Positions 47,993-58,457 of a stretch of 64,000 nt of DNA are shown piece by piece. The notes below the pieces were generated by a model. The model was not told where the DNA came from. It ran no database searches and saw only the letters and a program-made list of their open reading frames with translations. The translations under genes were made by a program, and so were the position numbers. Each line of letters opens with the position of its first letter. The stretch's first letter is position 1. This stretch comes from Cristatella mucedo (lineage: Eukaryota > Bryozoa > Phylactolaemata > Cristatellidae): positions 352,501-416,500 of the forward strand of contig WPIO01000115.1 in the NCBI GenBank assembly GCA_009760855.2. The letters run 5' to 3'.

Positions 47993-48539
47993 GCCAAGAC
48001 TTTCAGATAAGGGAAGGCAAGCCTTGCCTGCAATGCAGAACACAGTGGAAATCTTAAGTCGTTTATTTGGCACGTGAGTGGCAACTGCATGGATTGGAGC
48101 ATGGATTGGAAGTATGTAAGGATCTCATCTGGAGCCCCATCTTCAGTCAAGGATTTCGTGGAGAACGGTAGGATCATACGCGTCGTTGTAAATGATCTCT
48201 TCAGTGGTCATGTGGGTGCTGATGATGGCTAGTTCACACCTGGATGATGTGACAGACAGTGTCAGATTGTTTTAAGACTTTTGGCAAGCATCTGCCCGAC
48301 TCTAATTGCACATATTGCTTGCAGCGCATGTATGCAGCTTGCATACACCATACCCGGATCGGCGACGCTGGTGTGCTGCCAGTCGGGTTGGACGACCTAC
48401 TCTGTGAAGCTCATATTTATGCCGATGTCCGTTTCCGATTAAACCTATTAGACCGCTAGGTGTGTGTGGAGCCGCTGGGTTCCCCCAAGATATTGTTACA
48501 ATCAGGATGTAGAGAGTCTTCATAGTCCAGGCAGAACTA
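47993..48539. other. No gene recognised
   Basis: Lies between a LINE-A palm scrap and a LINE-A tail (48890), so it may be insertion into a LINE-A copy. No family recognised. Confidence 0.3.
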
Positions 48540-48850
48540 GGGCCGCAAACACAGCGACTGTGATGATGCTAGTCTCAGCCGAAGCACGACAAATACCGGT
48601 GAAGAAGTGAGGCTTGTATCACGCCAGCGACACTTTGGTGCAGCACCAATGCACGCAGATATTCTGCCATCAGCTTAACACGGCAGCGCCGTGGAGCTCC
48701 TGTAGCATCTAGATAATCAGTAGTATGTTCAATTCTGGCGCCATCATAAGCGCACTCAAGTTCCGACCTCGAGCAGTTGCCGTCTCAGCATAGCTCTCAG
48801 CAGACTGCTGGCTAGCCTTGACGTTTATGTTATAGACATGTCTAGCTTTT
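48540..48850 (+). repeat. Unclassified dispersed repeat, copy 1
   Basis: GCTAGTCTCAGCCGAAGCAC, GCAGATATTCTG and GACATGTCTAG blocks line up in order with the segment at 60596-60840. It has no ORF or tRNA head. Confidence 0.4.
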
Positions 48851-48889
48851 GCTACAGACGTTGACGTACCCCTGCCGTCACGGTGTCTA

Positions 48890-48972
48890 TACATATGTAA
48901 AGTATCTGGAAAGAGATTTAAGTTATCTGAGGGTGCTGTATAAATGTATTATAATTATTATCATTATTGTAC
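48890..48972 (+). mobile_element. LINE-A tail (+)
   Basis: TATGTAAAGTATCTGGAAAG, AGATTTAAGTTATCTGAGGG and TGCTGTATAAATGTATTATA. Confidence 0.7.
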
Positions 48973-49834
48973 ACTCAAGATTAGTACCTTCCAATGCTGC
49001 TCGGCTGCCAATGCCTCGTCATGAAATCCGTGGTGTGAGCTTATATTCATAATTTTTTTTAAGGTCAGGGCGATGCTTTTTCTGTTAATTTGCTTAATTT
49101 TGGTTATGCACGGCTTCAAAAAAGTTCTTTCGATTTTTCTGAATTTTGTAGTTAATAGAATAATTAATTTTATTTTTAATTTATAGCAGTGGAAGCACCT
49201 ACTTCAGTGTTCAAATGCTCACTATCTCGAAGTAGGTAGGTCAGTCACACTAATTAAGAAATCAGTCTTTCCGGTTCAACGCTCAATGATGTTGGGCACG
49301 GGGATGCATCCTGCCTCTCGATTTGGCTCGGGTAGGGGGGGCAACTCCTCTCCCTTGTCCCCTCTTGGCTCTGCCACAGCGTCATGCAGTACCGGTCACC
49401 TTTCATTCATCCCTAGTTTCCTGCACTCTAAACTTGTTGGTACGAGCGTTCGTTGTTGGTACATAACGGATAATCAAGTTCTAGGCTATTTATTTCCACA
49501 TCGTAGAAGGAGAAGAGGAGGAGGTCTGATCAGGCCACCTCCAGGGGTAGAGGAGAGAGAGAGAGAGAGAGAGAGAAGGCTGCAGGAGAAGAGCACCCTT
49601 TGTTTGCCACGACCAGGTTCGGTTTTGGGCTTAGTTGACTGATGCTGGATTGACCTCACAGATGGGCAAGCAATTAGTTGGGTAGCCAGTGATGTTGTTG
49701 TAAACTCTCTTAACTTCCCTGCAGCATGTATTGCTGAACATTCGCACTTGAATGGCTTCCAATTTTCTCAAATAGAAGGATGGTAAACCCATATATAAGT
49801 GACATACAATCAATCACTGTGTTGTTCAGCAATT
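48973..49834. other. No gene recognised; short (GA)n
   Basis: GA repeat at 49552-49577. AT-rich at 49040-49190. Confidence 0.35.
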
Positions 49835-50030
49835 TATAAGTAACTTTCAAAACGAGCTCGGCCTATGCTCAAAATCTGGGTGCCCTTTTCAAAATGAGTG
49901 ACTTTTCACTAAATGGCTACTTTAGCTCCACAGTCAAGCCTGCCTACTTTCAGCTAACGTATAATTGCAAGCATTTGGGCCTGCTGAGATAAGAATACCT
50001 GGTAGGTAGATAAGAATACCTATAGAAGAA
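49835..50030 (+). mobile_element. LINE-A scrap (+)
   Basis: CTCAAAATCTGGGTGCCCTT and CCACAGTCAAGCCTGCCTAC, then TTTCAGCTAA, corresponding to RNLGVIFQxDLSLDDxISSTVKSAYFQL. Confidence 0.65.
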
Positions 50031-50572
50031 TATCTGAAAACAGGCTCTTTGACGCTAATGCTCGTATTCGAGTAAGTCATTATACTTCACTAATGATTAA
50101 ATTGCAACAATCAGTCGATACAAGTTTGACTGTAGTAATAATTTTCTGCGGCTGGCATAATGACCGAGTGCATTCGCTGGCAACCGAGGAAATGGCTCCA
50201 GTGTAAACTAATTGGTAGTCTTGGTCACGTGACTTCAAAGCCGCCCCCTCTTGGAGACCATCCAGCTGCAAGTATTGTTTTGGCCCGTTTCATTTCTGAC
50301 AGCCCTCGGCCAATGATGAGGTAAGGTACCCGAATGTGTCTTTGACCTGTTGGAGCCTGCCCGTGCCATATTGATGCTAGGTACACGACCAGGACTTGCC
50401 GACAGTGCCACATCTTTCTGAAGGCCCAAGAGCCGTTTTGACGTTATTGCTACAATTCAAACCGAGAGATATGAAAGCGGCTGAAGATCTCAGATGGCAC
50501 TGTTAGCAACATTATTTGGACGCACCTGGACACAGAGGTACCACAGAGGCACTGTCGTGCTGTAAATAAATA
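50031..50572. other. No gene recognised
   Basis: No supported exon. Ends at the tail of the SINE2 copy to the right. Confidence 0.35.
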
Positions 50573-50744
50573 ATAAATACTAGCTGATTTAACAGCCTCT
50601 TTTTGTATAGCGACAGAAGAGCCTTGACGGCTATCACCACCGCTTGCAGTGGCGATAAAGAATCGCCCACCACAGGATTCGAACCCACGACCTCGGGGCC
50701 GAGGTCGTGAAAAGCAACCGCCTAACCTAGTGAGCCATTACGGC
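50573..50744 (-). mobile_element. SINE2 copy (-), left arm of an inverted pair
   Basis: Nearly complete: TACTAGCTGATTTAACAGCC at the tail, then GAATCGCCCACCACAGGATT and CGAACCCACGACC. A perfect hairpin lies at 50686-50709 (two 11-nt arms, CACGACCTCGG and CCGAGGTCGTG, around GG). The head ends CTAGTGAGCCATTACGGC. Confidence 0.92.
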
Positions 50745-51190
50745 TGTCTGGGTCGCCCTCTAGAAATGTTCCTAAGGGAGGACCGGCTCCTGAAAATAGT
50801 GGCTCTGAAGGACAGATTTGCAACAGCTAAAATGCACTGCCAGAATCTATGCCTAGCTACTGCAATGGCCGTGAGCCTAAATACCGTGACCAGACGGCCT
50901 AATGAGAATGAGAACTGAATGCACCGGTGGCTAAGTGCTCGCCATTTTGACTGTGCAGCCCAATAAGGAAGGCTGCATTGTGCTCGTCGATACCGACACT
51001 GACAGCTGCACAGTGGAGCAGAGTGCTGTGGACCGATGATTCCAAATTTAATCTCTTTGGCTGCAACAAGAGATGGAAGTAATTTGGTCAGCGAATTAAC
51101 AAAGCGTTCGTTGACGGTTGTCTGCAAAAGACTGGAATTCAGTGGTGGAAGTGTTTATGGTCGGTCGTTCCTCAACTTTAGGTGCTTGGT
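50745..51190 (+). pseudogene. Tc1-like (Tc1/mariner) transposase relic
   Basis: First part: LREDRLLKIVALKDRFATAK and VSLNTVTRR, matching the second helix-turn-helix (paired-like) region of Tc1 transposases, where (R)EDRxIxRLxLKDRFATA and SxxTVRRRL are usual. Second part after a frame break: VLWTDDSKFNLFGCNKRWK, the DD(E/D) catalytic region (second Asp), followed in another frame by FSGGSVYG, the KHGGGSVMVWG motif. The first Asp region and the third acidic residue region are missing or broken, so it cannot work. Terminal inverted repeats of Tc1 are not visible; SINE2 copies abut on both sides. Confidence 0.8.
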
Positions 51191-51191
51191 G

Positions 51192-51366
51192 AGCCGTGGT
51201 GGCACACTAGGTAAGGCGGTTGCTTTTCACGACCTATGTCCCGAGGTCGTGGGTTCGAATGCTGCTGTGGGCGATCCTTTATTGCTGCTGGAAGCGGTGG
51301 TGATAGCTGTAAAGGTTATTCTGTTGCTATACAAAAAGAGGCTTGTAAATCAGCTGGTATTTTTTA
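51192..51366 (+). mobile_element. SINE2 copy (+), right arm of an inverted pair
   Basis: GCCGTGGTGGCACACTAGGT (A box), TTTTCACGACC with a partner GGTCGTGGGTTCGAAT (B box), GGGCGATCCTTTATTGCTGC, AAAAAGAGGCTTGTAAATCA and the tail GCTGGTATTTTTTAT. Its head faces the head of the copy at 50573. Confidence 0.92.
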
Positions 51367-54055
51367 TCACGACATACAGCCCCCCCCCCGACTTGGTGGC
51401 ATATAAAAAGGAAGCTAAAGGCCCATCTATGCGTCACAGGTGGCGCCTGAATGCAGTGATGCCATAAAGCTAGCCTTCGTGAGCATTCACGTGGCAGGTA
51501 CAGCAGGGTAGCTCCAGTTAGCTCCAAAAGCAGGCATCGCCTTAGTTTCCTGATGATGAGCTGTTGGTTTGCCTGCTCGTTGGCAAAATCAGGAAGCACG
51601 AAAGAAAGAACACATTTCCGATCGTTGGCCTTGACCTTGGTTGAGGTTATCTCGAATTGCCTGGCTGACCTTTAAGAAAGTTATTCTCAAGCATATTGAA
51701 TCTGTAATTGTAGGGATTTATTTATTACTAAAATATATAATGGTCAAAGGCCGTCAGACGTGCAACTGATAACAGAACTCGATGCCTTGAGCGACTAACT
51801 ATCCGATAGCATCTTGTTTTCTTGACCAGTCCTCTCAGTTCAGCCATCGAGACTCCGGTTGTTCTGCTAATCTATTTAATCAGGGATGTGAAACCATTAA
51901 TGGGAAAATAAGTCCGATAGCAGCAAAACACCTTGACTCGCATTGTTTTTAGCTGTCATTGCCTACAAAATTTCGTTTTTGATCCGGGACAAATTGCTTG
52001 ATCCCAGGTCGAATGGCTTAGTCTTGACAGCTCAGTCTTGAAAGCTTCACTGGAGCTAGCTGGGAAGTCTAGGATGGGGTTGACACCTGAGATTGTGCAG
52101 GTAGGGAGCTGGTGTCATCTGTGTGGTAAGCTCCCAAGTAGAGCAGACAGCTGTAGCTTATTAGTTTGAGTGCAAAAATACCCTTCCTATTTTTTGGACA
52201 ATAGAGCCCTGTTCAGCCAGCTGTAGCTGGTGCCTGCTACATCGGCTTTCTATTTCCTGCAGCCGGACTTGCTGGACCAGATGTCATCGAGATGGGAGCT
52301 ACCACTGATTTAATAAGTCGAGCAGCCATTCGAAAGCCTGCCTGGTGTTTGGAGTCATATCTCTCTCATAGTCCTGTTTGAGTGACTGAATCCAGTTAGC
52401 TTCTGCTAGCCTGGATCAGAACTCAAGCTCATCTGCAGTAAAATGCATCAGCTGATGCAGCCCAGCCGAGAGTTGGAGAGTGGCCAGCGCCTGGTTTTTG
52501 TAGCTCGGCAGGTCAGTTGAATCTGAGCCTGTCGTATGATTCGACTCCGACTCATTGGTGAATGCCCAATGCCCTGTCGCTAGCACATGCATTCGCATTC
52601 GATCCAACACCAGGAGTTCGAGAAGCAGCAGCTGCTGGCGCAAGGGTGGACTACATCTGCCATCCTGCTTAGCTGTCTGAATTTTGATTTGAGACTCGTT
52701 GGAGACCAAGATTCGGTAATTTGGTTGCAGCTGGTAGTCTGGCCTATGTTAGCCTATGCAGTGACTGATATGGACCAATCAGAGGCATTGCATTGTGGGT
52801 GGCGACCCTGAAGTAGGCAATTCTTCATAGCCTGCTGCAGCATGTTTTCACTGCAGCTATATATCATATATAAGTTAAGCAGTTTTATAAGCCGACATTT
52901 ACCCTATCCTTTTCGAACCAGTAAGAAAAACTATCGGTTAATTGGTGGTTACTGTCAGTCAGGTGGCAGCTACGGTTCATTTTTTGGAAAGCTTGATTAT
53001 TAAAAACCGACCTGGCGATCCCATACGTAGTGACTTGTTTGCCTCTGGCTTTGCGAGCCTTCCGAAACTTGCTTCTTAAGCCCATCGCCTTCTTCAGCTG
53101 TGCAATTATAGGAAGTATCTGTTGTCCAGCCGTGCCGTCTGCTAGCAGTCGCTCTGTCTGCTAGCAGCAGCGAGCATGCGCCGGCTAGTTAGTTACCGTT
53201 CGAGCTCCAGGCTGTGCCAGGCTCTCATAGGCGGTGTCCCTGCCTGTTCCGTATCATGCTCGAGAGCTGCAGTAGATAATGATGTGTATGTTCCATGCAG
53301 TTCTCTGGCTCTAAGGAGTGCCATTGGCAACTTTCAGACAGATTTAAGACAAACAGGCAGACACCCTCTGGCTGCTATAAAATTCAATCACCTGCTACAG
53401 CTAAAGCCGTAGCCTAAAGCTGCATTTGCACGACAAACTTTACCACAGATTTTGGACATATTTCCCACAGATTTGGGCTACTGCATGATCACTACATTTT
53501 GGGGGAGTAGCCAAGTCTGCAGACTCATCAGCAGGAGAATGTGTCTTAACTTGTTGGTCCAGCCGATCAATCAAAACCCGGGCCTAATCACGTCCACTCC
53601 AATGCCAAAATAAAAATGGCTGACGTTCGTAGGCTCGACTTATTTTGAGGCGTTCAGAGCAAGTCCTTGAATATGGGATGGTAACGTGGTGTAGTCAATG
53701 CTTTAGCCTTTCTGCATAGCATATGCCGTCCATCTGTTTATCAAATCCACCAACAAACCCGTGGTGGGGAGCAGTACTTAGAACTATACACGTGCACAAC
53801 TGTAGCAGCTCACATTACTTGGTACCGGTCCCTTTCCCGAAAGACCAAACCATGAGAGTTGGGCAGATGCCATTGCACAGTAATTTTGTCGTCAGGCAAT
53901 GCTTGAGCATTCAGTTGGTCACCAGTTACCCGACCTTGACACGTGATTCTAGCCCAGCTGTTTACTCACTCAGTCTAGGCTGCAGTCAAGTCAGCTTAAG
54001 CTGTGTTTACACGGCAGACTTTCCTCCTGAGACATAGACTTTCCTCCTAATAAGA
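51367..54055. other. No supported gene (intron of FGD-like gene)
   Basis: I see no repeat family or exon here. Openings of up to 104 codons occur on both strands without domain or splice support. Short TATATATCATATATAA-type AT stretch near 52858. Confidence 0.35.
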
Positions 54056-54545
54056 GCGTTCCGACATACTCCCCCATCAGGCTAAGCATCGTACCACCCG
54101 CTTTTCGGAATCCAACAGTCTAGAAATACCTCGTACAAACCTCAAATCATTTGGAGACCGTGCATTTAGTTCGTATGCTCCCAAAGCCTGGAACTCCCTC
54201 CCGACCTGCGTCAGAACATCCCCTGACCTGACCACATTTAAAAGGAACCTAAAAACACACCTATTTAGGACAGCATTTAGTGGGTCCCTGTGATTCGTCC
54301 TTGACGTGCTTATGCGTGCTGACACTGTGCATGCTGCCACTAACCACATTTGCATGCTGACCCTGTGCATGTCACCCCTAACCATGTTATTCATTTTGTT
54401 TGTTTTTCAAGCATGATTTTACTTACCATTTAATTGCATTTCCCTTTGCAGCAAATGTAAAGCGCCTAGAAAGAGATTAAGTTCTCTGAGGGCGCTTTAT
54501 CAAGTACATTATTATTATTATTATTATTATCAAGTACATTATTAT
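54056..54545 (+). mobile_element. LINE-A 3' copy (+), close to the best copy
   Basis: Starts at ACTCCCCCATCAGGCTAAGC and is nearly identical to 34325-34795 through the C-terminus (AFSSYAPKAWNSLPTCV in translation) and 3' UTR. The tail carries two ATT arrays with ATCAAGTACATT repeated (54498 and 54530). Confidence 0.88.
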
Positions 54546-55014
54546 TATTTTTATTGTTTACACAGCAGATTTAGTCCCGCCCATGACAGATTCGATGGCT
54601 GACTTAGTCCCAGGCCGACTTAGCAACTTCATCGTTCTATGTACATTTACATGTTCTGGAAAGGAGGCGAGTGGTATAAGAAAAAGGAAGAACGCTTGCT
54701 TATAGTCCTGGTGGCTTTGAAAGTGGGATAGAGAACTCGGTAGCTTTGACTCTCAACAGAGCACCTGTTGCTTGGTATGCGCACGACGACTCACTTTGCT
54801 TTAAAGAAACCCCTACCAGTCCTCTTTGATTGTAGTTTTTCTGCATTTCTTACCGGTCAATGATGCTCTGTATCAAACGTAAAAAGTATTTTAATAATAG
54901 CAGACAAACAGTTTACCACTTTTATTACCCATCAGCTTGGAGAGGACGATTTGATTTCAGTCCCAGGTCAGTTGATTGCTGTTGTTTGTGAGGCTTTATA
55001 GCTGCAGCTGCGTG
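54546..55014. other. No gene recognised
   Basis: No supported feature. Confidence 0.35.
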
Positions 55015-55112
55015 TAATAATAATAATAGTAATAATAATAATAATAATAATAAGGCATTTGATGTAGCACCCTCAGAGAACTCAATCTCTTTCTATGTAC
55101 TTTACATTTGGA
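55015..55112 (-). mobile_element. LINE-A tail only (-)
   Basis: AAT repeats at 55016-55053 followed by GCACCCTCAGAGAACTCAAT and CTCTTTCTATGTACTTTAC. Extremely 5' truncated. Confidence 0.8.
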
Positions 55113-55147
55113 TGCCTGTTCTCAGCTGATTTCAGTATGTAATTGTT

Positions 55148-55292
55148 GCCGAGCTGGTTTGGCCCAGTGGTTATGGGCATCACCCTGATCAATGTCTGGC
55201 CGAGGTCGTGGGCTCGAGCCGCATGGCATATGTGAAGTGCCTGAATAGAGATTGAGTTCTTTTTGGGCGTTATGCAAATAAATTATATTTGC
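55148..55292 (+). mobile_element. SINE1 copy (+), complete with LINE-A-like tail
   Basis: GAGCTGGTTTGGCCCAGTGG (A box), GTCTGGCCGAGGTCGTGGGC then TCGAGCC (B box), GGCATATGTGAAGTGCCTGA, ATAGAGATTGAGTTCTTTTT and GGGCGTTATGCAAATAAATT. The tail parallels the LINE-A end block by block. Confidence 0.85.
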
Positions 55293-55384
55293 ATGCGGTT
55301 TTTTGTTGTTGCGTGGTCAGGATCCGATCAACATATGTTGTGATGTAGAAGTGAGCGAAGTCTGTCCCTCGAGGGCTGCTATCA

Positions 55385-55545
55385 CGTGGAGGTGCTAACT
55401 TGCTTGTCAAGGCTCTAGCTCTCTGAGACCCGGGTCACGTGGGTTTGAGTCCTGCAGTGGGCGATCCTTTACTGCACACTGCAGGAGGTGGTGATAGTCA
55501 TAAAGACTCTTTTGCCGCCATGGAAATGTGGCTGTTGAATTAGCA
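55385..55545 (+). mobile_element. SINE2 copy (+), diverged
   Basis: GTCACGTGGGTTTGAGTCCT (B box), GCAGTGGGCGATCCTTTACT, GGTGGTGATAGTCATAAAGA and CTCTTTTGCCGCCATGG. Ends 70 bp before the large FGD-like exon. Confidence 0.75.
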
Positions 55546-55614
55546 CAGTAACTGGGTGCCTGCATCTGTCCGGACAGTGAGCAAATTTAACATGGCCTCA
55601 ATCTCTCTTCCCAG

Positions 55615-57407
55615 ATGCTGGTGTGCCTCCTGGTCAGCTTGGCACCACACCCGGTGCTGTGGCAGCAGCTGTGGCCACTTGTGGGCTGGCTATCGGGTGC
55701 AGCCCGGCGTCTGCCGACCGACCAGGACAGGGCAGGCAGGCGTCAGCATCCCACATTGACCGAAATATGACCGGCACCAGTCGACCTGGTGATCCGGGCA
55801 AGGGCGATTTAAGCAGTGCTGACCACTCGGTGGCCGGAGCAAAGGTCACCGCATTACCCCCGGCTGCCAAGAACACGGGCGAAGTCGGCTTCCGAGTCGC
55901 CTCCCTGTCACCATCGCATGCCAAAGGCAGCAGCGGCAGTGGCGCTGCCTCAGTGACGATGGTGAGCAGTCGAGAGCACGGCAGCCACGCTGCTGTCCAA
56001 CTGCCCAACTCGCCGCCGCTTAATGCCACCGTCCGAACCGTGCATGTGCACAACGATGGCTTGGCCGCGAGCTCTGTCGTCGTAGCTGGTCACGTCGACT
56101 CTGCTGTCACTGCAAAGGTGACTCGTGACGCAAAGCCCCCGTTGCCCAAGCATAAGCCGGTCGCTGTATCGCCACGGCTGCAGAGAAGCGATAGCGCCAG
56201 CAAGGCATCTGCGGCTAGTGCTGCTGGTGGCGGTGCTGCCGAAGCCACCACCGTTACTGCCGCAGCCGCCCCTGTTACGGCCTCACATGTGACTGCCAAG
56301 GTATTCTGGAGCCAGCGAGCAGGCTCGGCTGACACTGCCACCGTCGGTTCTTCTGGCGAGCCGAGGGCTGTCACGGGCTCAGCGCCACCTCCAAGCAGGC
56401 AATCGGTGGGCCGGAGTGCTAGCTTTGCGGATCACACGCCCGCCACAGCCCGAGTGTTGGACAGTCTATCGCCGAAGCCAGGGCCGGTGGCTGTCGGCAG
56501 CAGCAAGCATTTGCCAAAACCAGTTAGTGGTGGTGGCGCTGTTTATGCTGTCCCCTGGGCCAACAGATCCGGTGACCTCGCAGGGTCACCAAATTCGGCA
56601 GCCGTCAAAAGTTTGTCGTCTGCCTCCAAGCTTCGACTGCGGTCCAGCAGCAGCACCAGCAAGGTGGACGAACTCACTTGCGGTCCGATGGTGACGCCCA
56701 CTGATTCCCCGACCAGCTCGGTGTCTAGCATCATACGAGCATTGTCCAGGAATTGGGACAGTAGCAGCCCGGTGGCTTTTTTGCCGTCTGGGCGGGGTCA
56801 TTCAAACAGCCCCGACAGTGCTTCCGGCTCATGTCCACCACCAGCTGCTTCCGCCGCCGGCTTGCGTCCGCTGCCAGCTGCTTCTGCTGCCTCAGCCCGG
56901 CGGCCCGACGGTGAATTGAGCGGCAGCGCATCGCCAACTGCTGAAATGTCAGCACAAGCTGTTGGTTCGGACAGCGGCGGCGGCAGCAACTTCGCCTCGG
57001 CAGTGGCGGCACAGTCGGAGCCGGATGACGCTGGCTACCTGCTGCCGTGTCGCTTGCAGCCGCACGCCGATGCTGCTGATGCATCCAACGGCGACTGCAA
57101 CAAGACGGCTACGCTGGGCAGCCACCATCACTACTCGGAAATTGACGACACCAGCAGTGTCGGCAAGGCGAGCACATTGGCGAGCGGCGCCAGTAGCCAC
57201 CTGTACCAGGACGTGGCCGAGCTGAGGGGCGCCGGTGATGACAACAGCAGCTTCAGCGGCAGCAGCGTGCCCGACAGCCAGTCCCAGTCGGTTAATGGCG
57301 ACGTGTTCTGCAGCACGTTCGACGACACGCTGGATGGCCAGGAACGGGAGGAAGTGGACAGCAGCACGGACTCGGACAGCGAGCCGGAAGCAGAGCAGGC
57401 AAAGCAG
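55615..57407 (+). CDS. Large disordered exon upstream of the DH domain, FGD-like gene
   Basis: A 1.8-kb open frame with clear coding character, unlike its surroundings: GC-rich third positions, no stops, and few ORFs of similar quality elsewhere. The acceptor is CTCTCTTCCCAG at 55614. The preferred donor is CAG|GTTGGG after 57407 (phase 0); CCG|GTGAGG after 57494 is an in-frame alternative. The product is rich in Ser, Ala, Gly and Pro, with an acidic Ser/Asp/Glu cluster near its end. There is a PPLPKHKP motif in its first third. Counting the GTG at 55623 as codon 1, the four tyrosines sit in YAVP (308), YLLP (472), YSEI (504) and YQDV (528), all SH2-ligand-like. It has no catalytic domain, membrane segment or signal peptide. 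It probably forms the long N-terminal tail of the exchange factor. It could instead belong to another scaffold protein if the join to the DH exon is wrong. Confidence 0.72.
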
Positions 57408-57721
57408 GTTGGGCGCCAAGCTCGCACGATTGGCGCGCTCCGACTTGCGCTCATGAGCTCAAGGTTTATTGCTGCATTTCCGTACGCTATCCCGGTGAGG
57501 ATTAGGTACCAGAAGATCCTGTTTCCCCTCCCCCCCCAGCGAAGGGTGATGCAGAGTGCAGGCCGACTGTAGCATGCTTGTCATATGGCAGGGAGTCTTA
57601 AAGTGTTTTCCTGAACACTTGGAAAACTTTCGGCTGTCTTTGGCTATTGCAAGCTCATCTACTAGCTAAGCAGATATTAGCGCTAGAGCAGCTGCAAATC
57701 TCGACATCAACACACGAGAGA

Positions 57722-57800
57722 TGGCCCCCTAGCCCAGTGGTTAAGATGCTATTCTCGACCAAGGTCAAGGTGAATTTATTTGATGACCGAGGTTGTGGGG
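57722..57800 (+). mobile_element. SINE1 head fused to LINE-A
   Basis: CCCCTAGCCCAGTGGTTAAG (A box), GACCAAGGTCAAGGTGAATT and GATGACCGAGGTTGTGGG (weakened B box). It then passes without a SINE tail into LINE-A palm sequence (CTTTCACTTTCACTACGGTG). Confidence 0.7.
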
Positions 57801-58457
57801 GTCGGCTTTCACTTTCACTACGGTGCAGATGGCACTCAATTGTACCTTTGCTTTAATACCTCCCAGACTTCCAGCACGTCTAATTCTCTCAATTCCCTTG
57901 CTGCACGTATTGATGACATCCACTCATTGATGGCAGCTAATTTTCTTAAATTGAATGGTGATGAAAACAACTTACTAGTCATGGGCAAACCAAGTGTTAT
58001 TCGGAAATTGGAACGGCTAATGCTGAAAATCGGCTCTGCCAGCATACCTCCTGTTGAATCTGCACGAAATCTATGTGTCATGTTTCAAAATGACCTTTCA
58101 TTGGACGACCAAATCAGCTTCACTATCAAGTCTGCCTACTTTCACTTATTGAATACATAACAGTGCACAAAGTCGGACTTGTTTAGACAAGGATAGCCCA
58201 TTTAAATTGGTCCCGTGCATTTGTGACATCCTGTATTGACTTCTGTAACCCACTGCTTGCTGGCCTGCCGGCCAATGCACTCAGGCGATTACAGCTTGTG
58301 TGAAACTTGCAGCTAGGCTTGTCTGTCATGAGCGTCGCAGTTGCCACATCATACCACTTCTCACCGACCTGCACTGGCTCCCAGTCAAGTGAAGCATCGA
58401 CGTCAAGGCTTTGTTGCTCACTTTTAGCTCCCTTCATTCTTTGGCTCCAGCCTACCT
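57801..58457 (+). mobile_element. LINE-A copy (+), left part, interrupted by LINE-B
   Basis: Begins at the YADD region (here HYGADGTQLYLCFNTSQ, catalytic motif altered). It continues open to 58160 (LMAANFLKLNGDENNLLVMG, SIPPVESARNLCVMFQNDLS), then is frame-broken to GGCTCCAGCCTACCTA, where LINE-B begins. Confidence 0.82.
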
